A stretch of 29,488 nt of DNA from a virus. Within the stretch, counting starts at the first letter, position 1, and each line of letters opens with the position of its first letter. The position numbers and the translations under genes are program-made. This document shows, piece by piece, positions 1-5,230 of this stretch. The notes under the pieces were generated by a model. The model was not told where the DNA came from, did not search any database, and worked only from the letters and a program-made list of their open reading frames with translations. Location: positions 1 to 29,488 of the IMG/VR virus record IMGVR_UViG_3300035698_011798; one strand, 5' to 3'.

Positions 1-67
1 ACTACCGAGGCACGTATTTACAGGGATATGAGAACTGTTTATTTATCTGTTGTTTACAGTTAACAGG

Positions 68-205
68 TTAGCTTAAATCACTGCATAATTCCTCTAACTG
101 TTCGGCTGGCAAGGAGCGTAACTCCTCCTCTGAGTAGTAAGCACATAGCTTGTTAACCAAGTCTGCATTTGAACTATCTTCTAACATTGTAATGACGTTT
201 AACAT
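68..205 (-). CDS. Small hypothetical protein, 45 aa
   Basis: Not recognised. The reading frame starts MLNVITMLEDSSN and is Glu/Leu-rich (SEEELRSLPAEQLEEL), so it should be a short acidic helical protein without a membrane segment. An AAGGA-type ribosome site precedes the ATG. It is the last gene of the leftward unit in this window, 50 bases after the 59-residue gene, and both can be served by the promoter at 472-500. No family can be named. Confidence 0.6.
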   Translation of the reverse strand: MLNVITMLEDSSNADLVNKLCAYYSEEELRSLPAEQLEELCSDLS

Positions 206-255
206 TGTACTATTCCTTGTAGTTGTTATAAAATAACCTTTCTTAGTGATGATTC

Positions 256-435
256 CTATGAAAGGATGGTGTCTAGATGATCGGATAGTATAAGCTCCAG
301 GATAGACTCGTCGAGGGGCTCAAAGTACCTGCCGTGTACGTCGTAGTAGTTACCGTCATTTGTCTCTGTAAGCGAGCCATTTGCTAGTAGTCTTTCTACG
401 AGTACTTCAGCTTCCTGGTTGGTTAGGTTTCTCAT
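256..435 (-). CDS. Small hypothetical protein, 59 aa
   Basis: Not recognised. The protein starts MRNLTNQEAEVLVERLLANG and ends in an acidic Leu/Ile-rich helix; no membrane segment. The start is supported by AGGAGT 8 bases upstream. It is the first gene behind the strong leftward promoter at 472-500, so it can be expressed separately from the membrane-protein genes upstream of it. The N-terminal half looks helical and the middle (NYYDVHGRYFEPLD) looks like a short beta hairpin, but no function can be given. Confidence 0.65.
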   Translation of the reverse strand: MRNLTNQEAEVLVERLLANGSLTETNDGNYYDVHGRYFEPLDESILELILSDHLDTILS

Positions 436-471
436 GACTAGTTACTCCTGGTATTTGTTAGCTCATACTTT

Positions 472-500
472 ATGTTAGCAAGGTATATTACGGTTGTCAA
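472..500 (-). promoter_or_regulatory. Sigma70-type promoter, leftward
   Basis: On the minus strand the -35 box TTGACA (495-500, 6 of 6) and the -10 box TAACAT (472-477, 4 of 6) are separated by exactly 17 bases. Transcription would begin near 465 and run into the 59- and 45-residue genes. It lies just behind the stop of the upstream membrane-protein gene (504), as expected for an internal operon promoter. Confidence 0.75.
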
Positions 501-503
501 GAA

Positions 504-608
504 TTATGTTACTATAAATATACCTAAGTTGACCACGGCCACATACACAATTCCTGCTGCAGCCACCATAGCCACGATTGTAATTATTTCTTGTATAATT
601 TCTTTCAT
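504..608 (-). CDS. Single-span small membrane protein, 34 aa
   Basis: Starts MKEIIQEIITIVAMVAAAG and continues as one hydrophobic helix to the C-terminus, so most of the protein is a membrane segment with a short charged N-terminus. AAGGGA lies upstream of the ATG and the gene begins 12 bases after the stop of the 620-724 gene. Very small hydrophobic proteins beside a phospholipase could be holin- or pinholin-like, or modulators of a membrane enzyme. That role is inference; no family was recognised. Confidence 0.6.
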   Translation of the reverse strand: MKEIIQEIITIVAMVAAAGIVYVAVVNLGIFIVT

Positions 609-619
609 ATTAGTATCCC

Positions 620-724
620 TTATCGCGCCAATAGTTCTACAAAACAGATTCCCCAGAATATTACTAGTAGTAGGGCTCCGTTACTTACTAGGTAGTTTTT
701 AAAGTGTTTCATTAGCTCTAACAT
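620..724 (-). CDS. Single-span small membrane protein, 34 aa
   Basis: MLELMKHFKNYLVSNGALLL, then a hydrophobic run to a short ELLAR tail: one transmembrane helix with a basic N-terminus, so N-in is likely. The ATG at 724 has AAGGAG at ideal spacing. An in-frame ATG 27 bases upstream has its purine stretch immediately adjacent and is less likely. It follows the patatin gene by 78 bases and is read in the same direction. Function unknown; a lysis-related role is only suggested by size and neighbours. Confidence 0.65.
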   Translation of the reverse strand: MLELMKHFKNYLVSNGALLLVIFWGICFVELLAR

Positions 725-781
725 TTTCTTTCTCCTTGTGTCGGGAACCATCTCCCTATACTTAATAGTAGCACACCAATA

Positions 782-807
782 GTTAATAAACCGTTAACAA
801 AATTAAA
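782..807 (+). repeat. Copy 1 of a 26-base GTTAAC-pair element
   Basis: Two GTTAAC-like half sites 12 bases apart followed by AAAATTAAA. It matches the copies at 4578-4603 (same orientation) and 3391-3416 (opposite orientation) at roughly 20 or more of 26 positions. This copy spans the stop codon of the patatin gene and lies upstream of the two small membrane-protein genes. A protein-binding site is the simplest reading. Confidence 0.5.
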
Positions 808-1753
808 CTTTTCCTTCTAGTGCATATTCAGTCCAGACTTGTAGCGTATCCCGGAAATCCTTAGTCATATTTTCAGCGTCCAGGAGCAGGTTGTGTAGGT
901 TCTCTTGCCCTATACTATCTAAAGCACCGTCCGAGTGATGTAGGAACGGTTTAACGCGGTAATGGCCCGCATCTATTAGAGCATCAACACCAGCTTCTAC
1001 AGTTTTACTGGTACCGTCCATCAGAATATGGATAATCGGACCTAGCCAACTGATTTGCCACCAACTAGCCACATCATTACCATCATAAATAACATCCTTA
1101 CTCCCAGTACTCAGGGATAATATACGTATGTCCTTACGGTTAATGGCTGGATAGAGGTCTAGAGCATATACGATGGCCTCCATACTAGGATTGTTTGCGA
1201 ATACGCCACCGTCCAGGAAGGAATGGTGATATTTAATGCTAGGAGCTTCCTTCACGTGCGATTCGACCATATGAGGAGCGAAGTACGTCGGGGCTGCACT
1301 GGTAGCGGAGGCAGCATGTGCCATCGACATCTCAAGGCGGTCCATTAATAGTATGTCATCAGGCCAATGAGAGCATAAACGGTACGTAAGGTCTCTAGAG
1401 ATGTCATATGCCGTCACTAGAGTGGGTATTTTAGCAGCGCTGAGTGGCGTCGTACCGAAAACCTTCTTTAGGACCTTGTATTTGGAATCGGCATCATATT
1501 TAGGACCTCTAGGCCACCAATTACGTTGAAACATCTCGTTAGCGTCTTCTAAGTAGATATCCATCACTTCTTGGGCTGTAAATTTAGATAATCCTAGAGC
1601 GATAATCCCCCCAGTAGAAGTCCCGGTGACTACATCAAAAATCTCATGACATCTCTTACCAGAGGCCTTCTCTAACTGGATGAGGAAGAATAGTGGAATG
1701 AGACCTCTGATTCCTCCCCCATCTATAGATAATACTTTTATTGGACGCTTCAT
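803..1753 (-). CDS. Patatin-like phospholipase
   Basis: A 316-residue patatin-family lipid acyl hydrolase. Visible are the oxyanion loop DGGGIRG (residues 11-17), the nucleophile elbow GTSTG with Ser46, and DGGVFANNP with the dyad Asp181, so the Ser-Asp dyad is intact. These enzymes cleave acyl chains from membrane phospholipids. There is no signal peptide, so a cytoplasmic face of action is likely. The ATG at 1753 is preferred because GGAG lies 9 bases upstream and it overlaps the stop of the 48-residue membrane protein as ATGA; an in-frame GTG 12 codons upstream has no good ribosome site. The neighbours are a membrane-anchored protease and one-helix membrane proteins. Possible roles are lysis, envelope remodelling or interference with host signalling; the sequence does not decide. 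Confidence 0.93.
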   Translation of the reverse strand: MKRPIKVLSIDGGGIRGLIPLFFLIQLEKASGKRCHEIFDVVTGTSTGGIIALGLSKFTAQEVMDIYLEDANEMFQRNWWPRGPKYDADSKYKVLKKVFGTTPLSAAKIPTLVTAYDISRDLTYRLCSHWPDDILLMDRLEMSMAHAASATSAAPTYFAPHMVESHVKEAPSIKYHHSFLDGGVFANNPSMEAIVYALDLYPAINRKDIRILSLSTGSKDVIYDGNDVASWWQISWLGPIIHILMDGTSKTVEAGVDALIDAGHYRVKPFLHHSDGALDSIGQENLHNLLLDAENMTKDFRDTLQVWTEYALEGKV

Positions 1754-1896
1754 TTGAGGTTTCTCCACATTCCATATAATAATATACACCAGGCTAGGAG
1801 GAGGACACCGCCAATGACAGGTGCTCCAAGGGACAAAATGTTATTAAAAAGATCTACGGCAATAAATTCTCCGATTATTTCTATTTCATGATCCAT
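1750..1896 (-). CDS. 48-aa single-span membrane protein coupled to patatin
   Basis: MDHEIEIIGEFIAVDLFNNI, then a hydrophobic span at about residues 24-43 and a basic MWRNLK tail. The acidic N-terminus and basic C-terminus predict N-out/C-in by the positive-inside rule. AAGGAG lies 9 bases before the ATG. The stop overlaps the patatin start as ATGA, so translation of the two is probably coupled. The geometry fits a partner that brings the lipase to the membrane, or a holin-like protein. No family was recognised. Confidence 0.75.
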   Translation of the reverse strand: MDHEIEIIGEFIAVDLFNNILSLGAPVIGGVLLLAWCILLYGMWRNLK

Positions 1897-1988
1897 TATT
1901 TTTACTCCTTGTACGTTGTTGTAAATGTCCCCTAAGGTAGATTCTACCCTAGAGGACGATTAGGTCTATCAGTGGTCCCTTCTAGGGC

Positions 1989-2867
1989 TTAATTAGACCC
2001 AAATAACTCTAGTATAGTAGTGAAAACTTCTTCAACCAGTTGCTCATCATCTTGATTGTTATTAAACCGCACAACTTCGTTTATACCTTGGTAGTTTAGA
2101 ATATTATTATATTCCCTTGTTTCTAGATCTAGCATCCTAAAATCTTTTAGCATACCCACGTTTAGAAAGTTCTGTTCGTTATCCTCTATAAACATGCCTC
2201 CTCGTAATGAACGTTCTGTCTGTCCTGTCTCACTCATCAGTAGTCGGTAGATGATCATATTGAAGTTCATAATATCATTACGGATCTCTGTAGCTATCTT
2301 GTAGTTAAGAGGTCCTTTGTAGGATGTCTGCATACTATGGAATAGGACTAAGGCACCTTTACCGGATACCCGAACATCCCCGAGGGCGTATAATACTGCG
2401 CCGGCTGAGAAAGCTATCCCGTCGTTCACTGTGACGATGACACCTCCATAGGATTGAGCAACAGTCGTGAACTCTAGGAGCTCTCCTGCACTACCTCCCG
2501 GTGTGTTGATGTGTATCACTAGAGGAGCTGTGTTACCTTCCCGGTTCATCTTCTCTAGTTCGCGAGTAGCTTTTAATAGGGAACCAGGTACAATAGCTCC
2601 GAAGACGTTGATTTCGTAATATACGTCGCCCCTCACGTCTGTTTTTATCTCGATGATGCTATCAGCAATCGATGCCCAGGGACTTAGTCCGGCAGTAAGT
2701 GTCCGGTCCGTCGGGGCCTCTAAGATCATATCACCAGTCACTTTAGGAATATTATTAGATTTATCTTGTCCGGTTAAATGTCCGGTTACAAGAGCGAAGA
2801 ATAGGAAGACACCAATCACGGTGGCTAGCATCATTAGTATGGGATGGTTCTGTTTAAAGTTTATCAT
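1989..2867 (-). CDS. Membrane-anchored ClpP/SppA-fold serine protease
   Basis: A 292-residue protein with an N-terminal hydrophobic anchor (about residues 10-29), a polar linker, then a ClpP-type crotonase-fold domain. Visible are INTPGGS (120-126), the nucleophile region GIAFSAG with Ser154, LVLFHS with His177, and a downstream FIEDNEQNFLNVGML stretch in the place of the ClpP aspartate region. The Ser-to-His distance of 23 is close to the 25 of ClpP. ClpP itself is never membrane-anchored, so this resembles SppA/NfeD-type membrane proteases in layout. The domain probably lies outside the cytoplasm, which is inferred. Start: TAAGGAGAAATGACATG, with an almost ideal promoter directly upstream. 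It is the first gene of the leftward unit. Confidence 0.8.
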   Translation of the reverse strand: MINFKQNHPILMMLATVIGVFLFFALVTGHLTGQDKSNNIPKVTGDMILEAPTDRTLTAGLSPWASIADSIIEIKTDVRGDVYYEINVFGAIVPGSLLKATRELEKMNREGNTAPLVIHINTPGGSAGELLEFTTVAQSYGGVIVTVNDGIAFSAGAVLYALGDVRVSGKGALVLFHSMQTSYKGPLNYKIATEIRNDIMNFNMIIYRLLMSETGQTERSLRGGMFIEDNEQNFLNVGMLKDFRMLDLETREYNNILNYQGINEVVRFNNNQDDEQLVEEVFTTILELFGSN

Positions 2868-2888
2868 GTCATTTCTCCTTATAGTTTA

Positions 2889-2917
2889 ATTATATAATAA
2901 ACAAGGTGGTAAGTCAA
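2889..2917 (-). promoter_or_regulatory. Strong sigma70-type promoter, leftward
   Basis: Minus strand: TTGACT (2912-2917, 5 of 6) and a perfect TATAAT (2889-2894) with a 17-base spacer. Transcription would start near 2882, giving a very short leader before the ATG at 2867. It should drive the membrane protease, the 48-residue protein, patatin and the small membrane proteins. Confidence 0.85.
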
Positions 2918-2933
2918 GGATTATCTACACTCC

Positions 2934-3013
2934 GTGTCATATTTCGACACATGAGCTGAATAATACCTGTAATCGGCTCATAAATGCGGCGAATACCGGG
3001 TCTAATCCCCGCA
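2934..3013. other. Three abutting hairpins in the divergent region
   Basis: Three inverted repeats stand end to end: GTGTC/GACAC (2934-2950), ATGAGC/GCTCAT (2951-2981) and TGCGG/CCGCA (2985-3013). A perfect palindrome GGGCGCCC follows at 3041-3048. This is a relatively GC-rich island in very AT-rich surroundings and contains no credible gene. It could be a structured RNA, an operator cluster or part of an origin. Confidence 0.45.
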
Positions 3014-3024
3014 AAGTAGTAAGT

Positions 3025-3127
3025 CCATCGACATATCAGAGGGCGCCCCAAGTATATATTATATATATTATTATATATCTTATAGGTTATATATATACTA
3101 TTACATATTTTATATATACATCGATGG
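3025..3127. repeat. A/T tract enclosed by an inverted repeat
   Basis: CCATCGA (3025-3031) and TCGATGG (3121-3127) are exact inverted repeats about 90 bases apart, and both continue inward into TAT-rich sequence. Between 3051 and 3120 almost every base is A or T in alternating order. Such a tract melts easily and can form a cruciform, as in many replication origins. No coding sequence lies here. Confidence 0.5.
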
Positions 3128-3128
3128 C

Positions 3129-3340
3129 CTAAATAGTCCCTAACGGTATCTTATACCAGATATATACTACATCTTAGACTAAATAGTACCTTTAGGGAGT
3201 ATATCTATAGTTAAGTATACTTTCCTTTTAAGTCATAGTATACTAAATAGTAAGCTATAGTTATCTATAGTATAGGTTTTTTTCTTTTTAAGATATAGTC
3301 TACTAGATAGTATACTATGTAGTGTATCTATAGTAAGAAG
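3129..3340. repeat. About 60-base degenerate direct repeats (candidate iterons)
   Basis: CTAAATAGT occurs at 3129, 3179 and 3243, and CTAGATAGT at 3303. TATCTATAGT occurs at 3202, 3262 and 3325. The blocks 3221-3280 and 3281-3340 align from their first base (TTTCCTTTTAAG against TTTCTTTTTAAG), so the period is 60 there and 50-64 elsewhere. GTATACT is also embedded three times. The stretch has no gene. It may bind a replication initiator or a regulator. Confidence 0.6.
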
Positions 3341-3390
3341 ATAGATACCATGTATGAGTCCACTTGTCAAGAAAAAAGATAATAAATTAA

Positions 3391-3416
3391 TTTAATTATG
3401 TTAACCATTTGTTAAC
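3391..3416 (-). repeat. Copy 2 of the 26-base GTTAAC-pair element
   Basis: Read on the minus strand it has two GTTAAC half sites 12 bases apart followed by an AATTAAA tail, matching the copies at 782-807 and 4578-4603. It ends 9 bases before the extended -10 at 3425-3433, so a protein bound here would cover the -35 zone of the rightward promoter. Confidence 0.55.
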
Positions 3417-3424
3417 TATTGACA

Positions 3425-3433
3425 TGCTATTCT
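3425..3433 (+). promoter_or_regulatory. Candidate extended -10 promoter, rightward
   Basis: TGCTATTCT has the TGn extension and 5 of 6 bases of the -10 box. No good -35 stands 16-18 bases upstream. It is the best candidate for starting the rightward transcript of the small genes at 3472 onward, which begin about 40 bases later. Confidence 0.4.
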
Positions 3434-3471
3434 GGAACTAAGGAAAGAGATAACAACCAAAGGAGAATAAA

Positions 3472-3570
3472 ATGTTTAACGTAATATTTATTTCAGTAGC
3501 AAGTGTATCGCTAGTAATAATAATACTTGCAATTACACTAAATACCGTGCTAAGCTTAATTATAGTCTAA
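3472..3570 (+). CDS. 32-aa hydrophobic membrane peptide
   Basis: Almost the whole protein (MFNVIFISVASVSLV onward) is hydrophobic and uncharged, forming one membrane helix. AAAGGAG lies 7 bases before the ATG. It is the first gene of the rightward unit, 13 bases before the next. The function is unknown; peptides of this kind may act on the host membrane or on a membrane enzyme. Confidence 0.6.
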   Translation: MFNVIFISVASVSLVIIILAITLNTVLSLIIV

Positions 3571-3583
3571 GGGAGAGAGACAG

Positions 3584-3763
3584 ATGAACAGAATAGTAGA
3601 AGACCTAAAAAGAGCAATGAGAGAACTAGAAGAAGACGAAGAGAAGTTTGAAAACGACTGGGCCGTGCAAAAACTAAATGAGGAGATCAAAAATGAATAC
3701 CGCGATACTGATAATGTTCATAATATCCTGCATCCTAGTAGGTTCCTTGGCGAAACAAGATAA
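3584..3763 (+). CDS. Small charged helical protein, 59 aa
   Basis: The N-terminal part (MNRIVEDLKRAMRELEEDEE) is a strongly acidic amphipathic helix; the C-terminal third is polar. GGGAGAGAGA precedes the ATG. The 3' third overlaps in another frame with a small hydrophobic reading frame at 3693-3791. Not recognised; a small early phage protein of unknown role. Confidence 0.6.
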   Translation: MNRIVEDLKRAMRELEEDEEKFENDWAVQKLNEEIKNEYRDTDNVHNILHPSRFLGETR

Positions 3764-3791
3764 AGGAGACGATGACGATGACACTCGATAA
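3693..3791 (+). CDS. Nested 32-aa membrane or lipoprotein-like peptide
   Basis: This frame is shifted by one base relative to the 3584-3763 gene and overlaps its last 71 bases. GAGGAG lies 7 bases upstream of the ATG. The product is a short hydrophobic segment with IISC at residues 10-13, resembling a lipobox, then an acidic tail (KGDDDDDTR). Overlapping small lipoprotein frames recall Rz/Rz1 spanins, but the enclosing gene here has no membrane anchor. Expression is uncertain. Confidence 0.45.
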   Translation: MNTAILIMFIISCILVGSLAKQDKGDDDDDTR

Positions 3792-3885
3792 AATAATAGA
3801 CGATATGATCCTGTACGCAGACCTAAGCTACGAGGATGATGAAGACCTAGTAAAAATGATTAACTACTACGTGATGGAGGTTTAA
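3772..3885 (+). CDS. Small acidic protein, 37 aa
   Basis: MTMTLDKIIDDMILYADLSY followed by an acidic helix. It has AAAGGAG before the first ATG and an alternative ATG two codons on. It overlaps the end of the nested peptide frame by 20 bases. There is no membrane segment and no recognised family. It is part of the chain of tightly packed small rightward genes. Confidence 0.55.
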   Translation: MTMTLDKIIDDMILYADLSYEDDEDLVKMINYYVMEV

Positions 3886-4056
3886 ATGACTAATATGGAT
3901 AGACTAGAGACGATCTACGGAGAGTTTAACAAAAGACTAATGGAGGAACTCAGTCTAGCGATACACGAAGGGGACTTCGAGCTAGTAGACGCACTGAGTG
4001 CTGTACATGATAACTTAACTGAAACTGTATACCATTATGTGGAGGGTACAAAATGA
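3886..4056 (+). CDS. Small acidic helical protein, 56 aa
   Basis: MTNMDRLETIYGEFNKRLME and onward reads as two acidic helices. GGAGG stands 5 bases before the ATG, and the start follows the preceding stop directly (TAAATG). Its stop overlaps the next start as ATGA. Not recognised. The overlaps on both sides suggest coupled translation. Confidence 0.65.
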   Translation: MTNMDRLETIYGEFNKRLMEELSLAIHEGDFELVDALSAVHDNLTETVYHYVEGTK

Positions 4057-4229
4057 GAAACGTCATAGACTTCAACAGAATACAACTAGACCGAGCAATC
4101 GCTAACTGGAAAGAGACGGGGAAACTAGAATATAATACCAACAACAAAGCCCTAGTCGGGATGATCGAATCTTATTTTATGGTACTGAGCGACCTAAACG
4201 CCCCCCATGGAGGGTGCGGTGAAAAGTAA
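4053..4229 (+). CDS. Small hypothetical protein, 58 aa
   Basis: MRNVIDFNRIQLDRAIANWK and onward is mostly helical and carries no membrane segment. It overlaps the preceding gene by ATGA and the following gene by about 11 bases. The tail ends HGGCGEK. No family recognised. Confidence 0.6.
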   Translation: MRNVIDFNRIQLDRAIANWKETGKLEYNTNNKALVGMIESYFMVLSDLNAPHGGCGEK

Positions 4230-4482
4230 CCTTGTCTCATTCAGAGCCCTCAAGATCGCAGACATACTGGTCAGGATGTTAGATGAGGTATTTGTACTAA
4301 CAGATTACCTCACAACCGATTCCAAAGAGATACGGGTAAAGGTAAAATACCGGTCCACATCGACACGTCGCCGAGTTACGTACGAAGTTGTCTTAGACCT
4401 CGACACGTTAGATCTGGTGAAGGTAGAAATCTTTGAAATAAATAGAAAACTTCTGTTGACAGAGGAGGACTTAATATGTTAG
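4219..4482 (+). CDS. Hypothetical protein, about 87 aa
   Basis: The start is doubtful. GTG at 4219 has GGAGGG a few bases upstream and overlaps the previous stop. An ATG four codons earlier (4207) lacks a ribosome site. The protein has a helical N-terminal half (RALKIADILVRMLDEVFVL) and a beta-rich second half with basic patches (KVKYRSTSTRRRVTYEVVLD). It overlaps the next gene by 7 bases. No family was recognised. Confidence 0.65.
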   Translation: MKSNLVSFRALKIADILVRMLDEVFVLTDYLTTDSKEIRVKVKYRSTSTRRRVTYEVVLDLDTLDLVKVEIFEINRKLLLTEEDLIC

Positions 4483-4485
4483 TAT
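4456..4485 (+). promoter_or_regulatory. Possible internal promoter before lysozyme unit
   Basis: TTGACA (4456-4461) and TAGTAT (4480-4485, 4 of 6) with an 18-base spacer and a TGn extension. It overlaps the start of the 61-residue gene, so a transcript from here would begin close to that gene's internal ATGs at 4491 and 4494. Confidence 0.4.
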
Positions 4486-4661
4486 ATAATATGATGAAAA
4501 TTTACATGTTCCTAGTTATAGCCTTTCTGCACACAGAGATGGTAATAGTGGACGCAGATAAGAGGGCCTCCAATGGGGTTAACAAAGTATTAACAAAATT
4601 TAAGACGGAAAATTACGATAGAATTTTAGAAACATTTATTCATAATAAACAAAGGAGCTAA
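4476..4661 (+). CDS. 61-aa membrane-associated protein upstream of lysozyme
   Basis: The N-terminus MLVYNMMKIYMFLVIAFLH is a hydrophobic segment; the rest is basic and polar. GAGGAGG lies 7 bases before the first ATG, and in-frame ATGs follow at 4491 and 4494. The stop is one base before the lysozyme start, so the two are read together. Its position makes it a candidate holin or anti-holin, but only one membrane segment is visible and no known family matches. The role is inference. Confidence 0.6.
   Translation: MLVYNMMKIYMFLVIAFLHTEMVIVDADKRASNGVNKVLTKFKTENYDRILETFIHNKQRS
4578..4603 (+). repeat. Copy 3 of the 26-base GTTAAC-pair element
   Basis: GTTAACAAA followed 12 bases after its first base by ATTAACAAAATTTAA, matching copies at 782-807 and 3391-3416. 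It lies inside the 61-residue gene, 60 bases before the lysozyme start. Confidence 0.5.
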
Positions 4662-4662
4662 C

Positions 4663-5229
4663 ATGAAAAAAGGATTAATACCACTAATCATACGTCTGGA
4701 AGGCTCTAAGAACCGCTTATATAAAGATCCTATCGGACTATATACTATTGGAGTAGGGCACTTAGTAATCAAGAATGATAAGAACTTAATCAAGGTCCTC
4801 GGAACCGATGATATTAGTAAACTACAAAGAATTAAAATGAAAGAGTCCCAGGTAGCCGAACTACTAAGTTTGGACCTAGAGATTTTTATAGAAGATGTTA
4901 CAAAACGGGTTAAGACAGTAAAGAACTTAGAACAGCATCACTTAGATGCCCTCATAAGTCTTTCCTTTAACATAGGTAGAGGAGCTTTCAAAAGGTCTAC
5001 ACTACTTATGGAACTTCTAACAGACAAGCCTTTTAGCAAAGTCGCCCAACAATTCGTACGGTGGAATAAAGCCGGCGGCAGGGTATTACCAGGATTAGTC
5101 ATCCGTAGAATAGTAGAGACTCATTTGTTCCTAGGTGCTAAGGAATTGATTCCCTCACTCACGAAAAAACTTAAAGCTAGGCACGAAGAAGAAGTGATAA
5201 CACTATTGAAAACTTACTGGAGTAGCTAA
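4663..5229 (+). CDS. Endolysin, T4-type lysozyme (GH24)
   Basis: A 188-residue lysozyme that cuts the glycan strands of peptidoglycan. The catalytic set of T4 lysozyme is present with identical spacing: Glu13 (RLEGS), Asp22 (YKDPIG) and Thr28 (YTIGVGH). The later NIGRGAFKRSTLL and WNKAGGRVLPGLVIRR stretches are typical of the family. There is no signal or SAR anchor, so release through a holin would be needed. AAAGGAG precedes the ATG. It lies next to ClpX in the early/replication half, not in the virion block. Confidence 0.93.
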   Translation: MKKGLIPLIIRLEGSKNRLYKDPIGLYTIGVGHLVIKNDKNLIKVLGTDDISKLQRIKMKESQVAELLSLDLEIFIEDVTKRVKTVKNLEQHHLDALISLSFNIGRGAFKRSTLLMELLTDKPFSKVAQQFVRWNKAGGRVLPGLVIRRIVETHLFLGAKELIPSLTKKLKARHEEEVITLLKTYWSS

Positions 5230-5230
5230 T

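Noticed and set aside
472-702. Rightward 76-codon hydrophobic frame
   Set aside because: Its start has no ribosome site and it is antisense to two small membrane-protein genes that have good sites and tight spacing.
3129-3340. CRISPR array
   Set aside because: The repeats are degenerate, AT-rich and continuous with no unique spacers of fixed length, and no cas genes are present.
3342-3370. Leftward promoter TTGACA, 17 bases, TATCTA
   Set aside because: The -10 box has only 3 of 6 matches, and a far better leftward promoter at 2889-2917 serves the same genes.
3584-3791. Rz/Rz1 spanin pair
   Set aside because: The enclosing protein is a soluble acidic helix without the inner-membrane anchor of an Rz, and the nested peptide lacks the proline-rich Rz1 character.
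3950-4147. Leftward 65-codon frame
   Set aside because: It is antisense to two rightward genes with ribosome sites and ATGA overlap; no own ribosome site.
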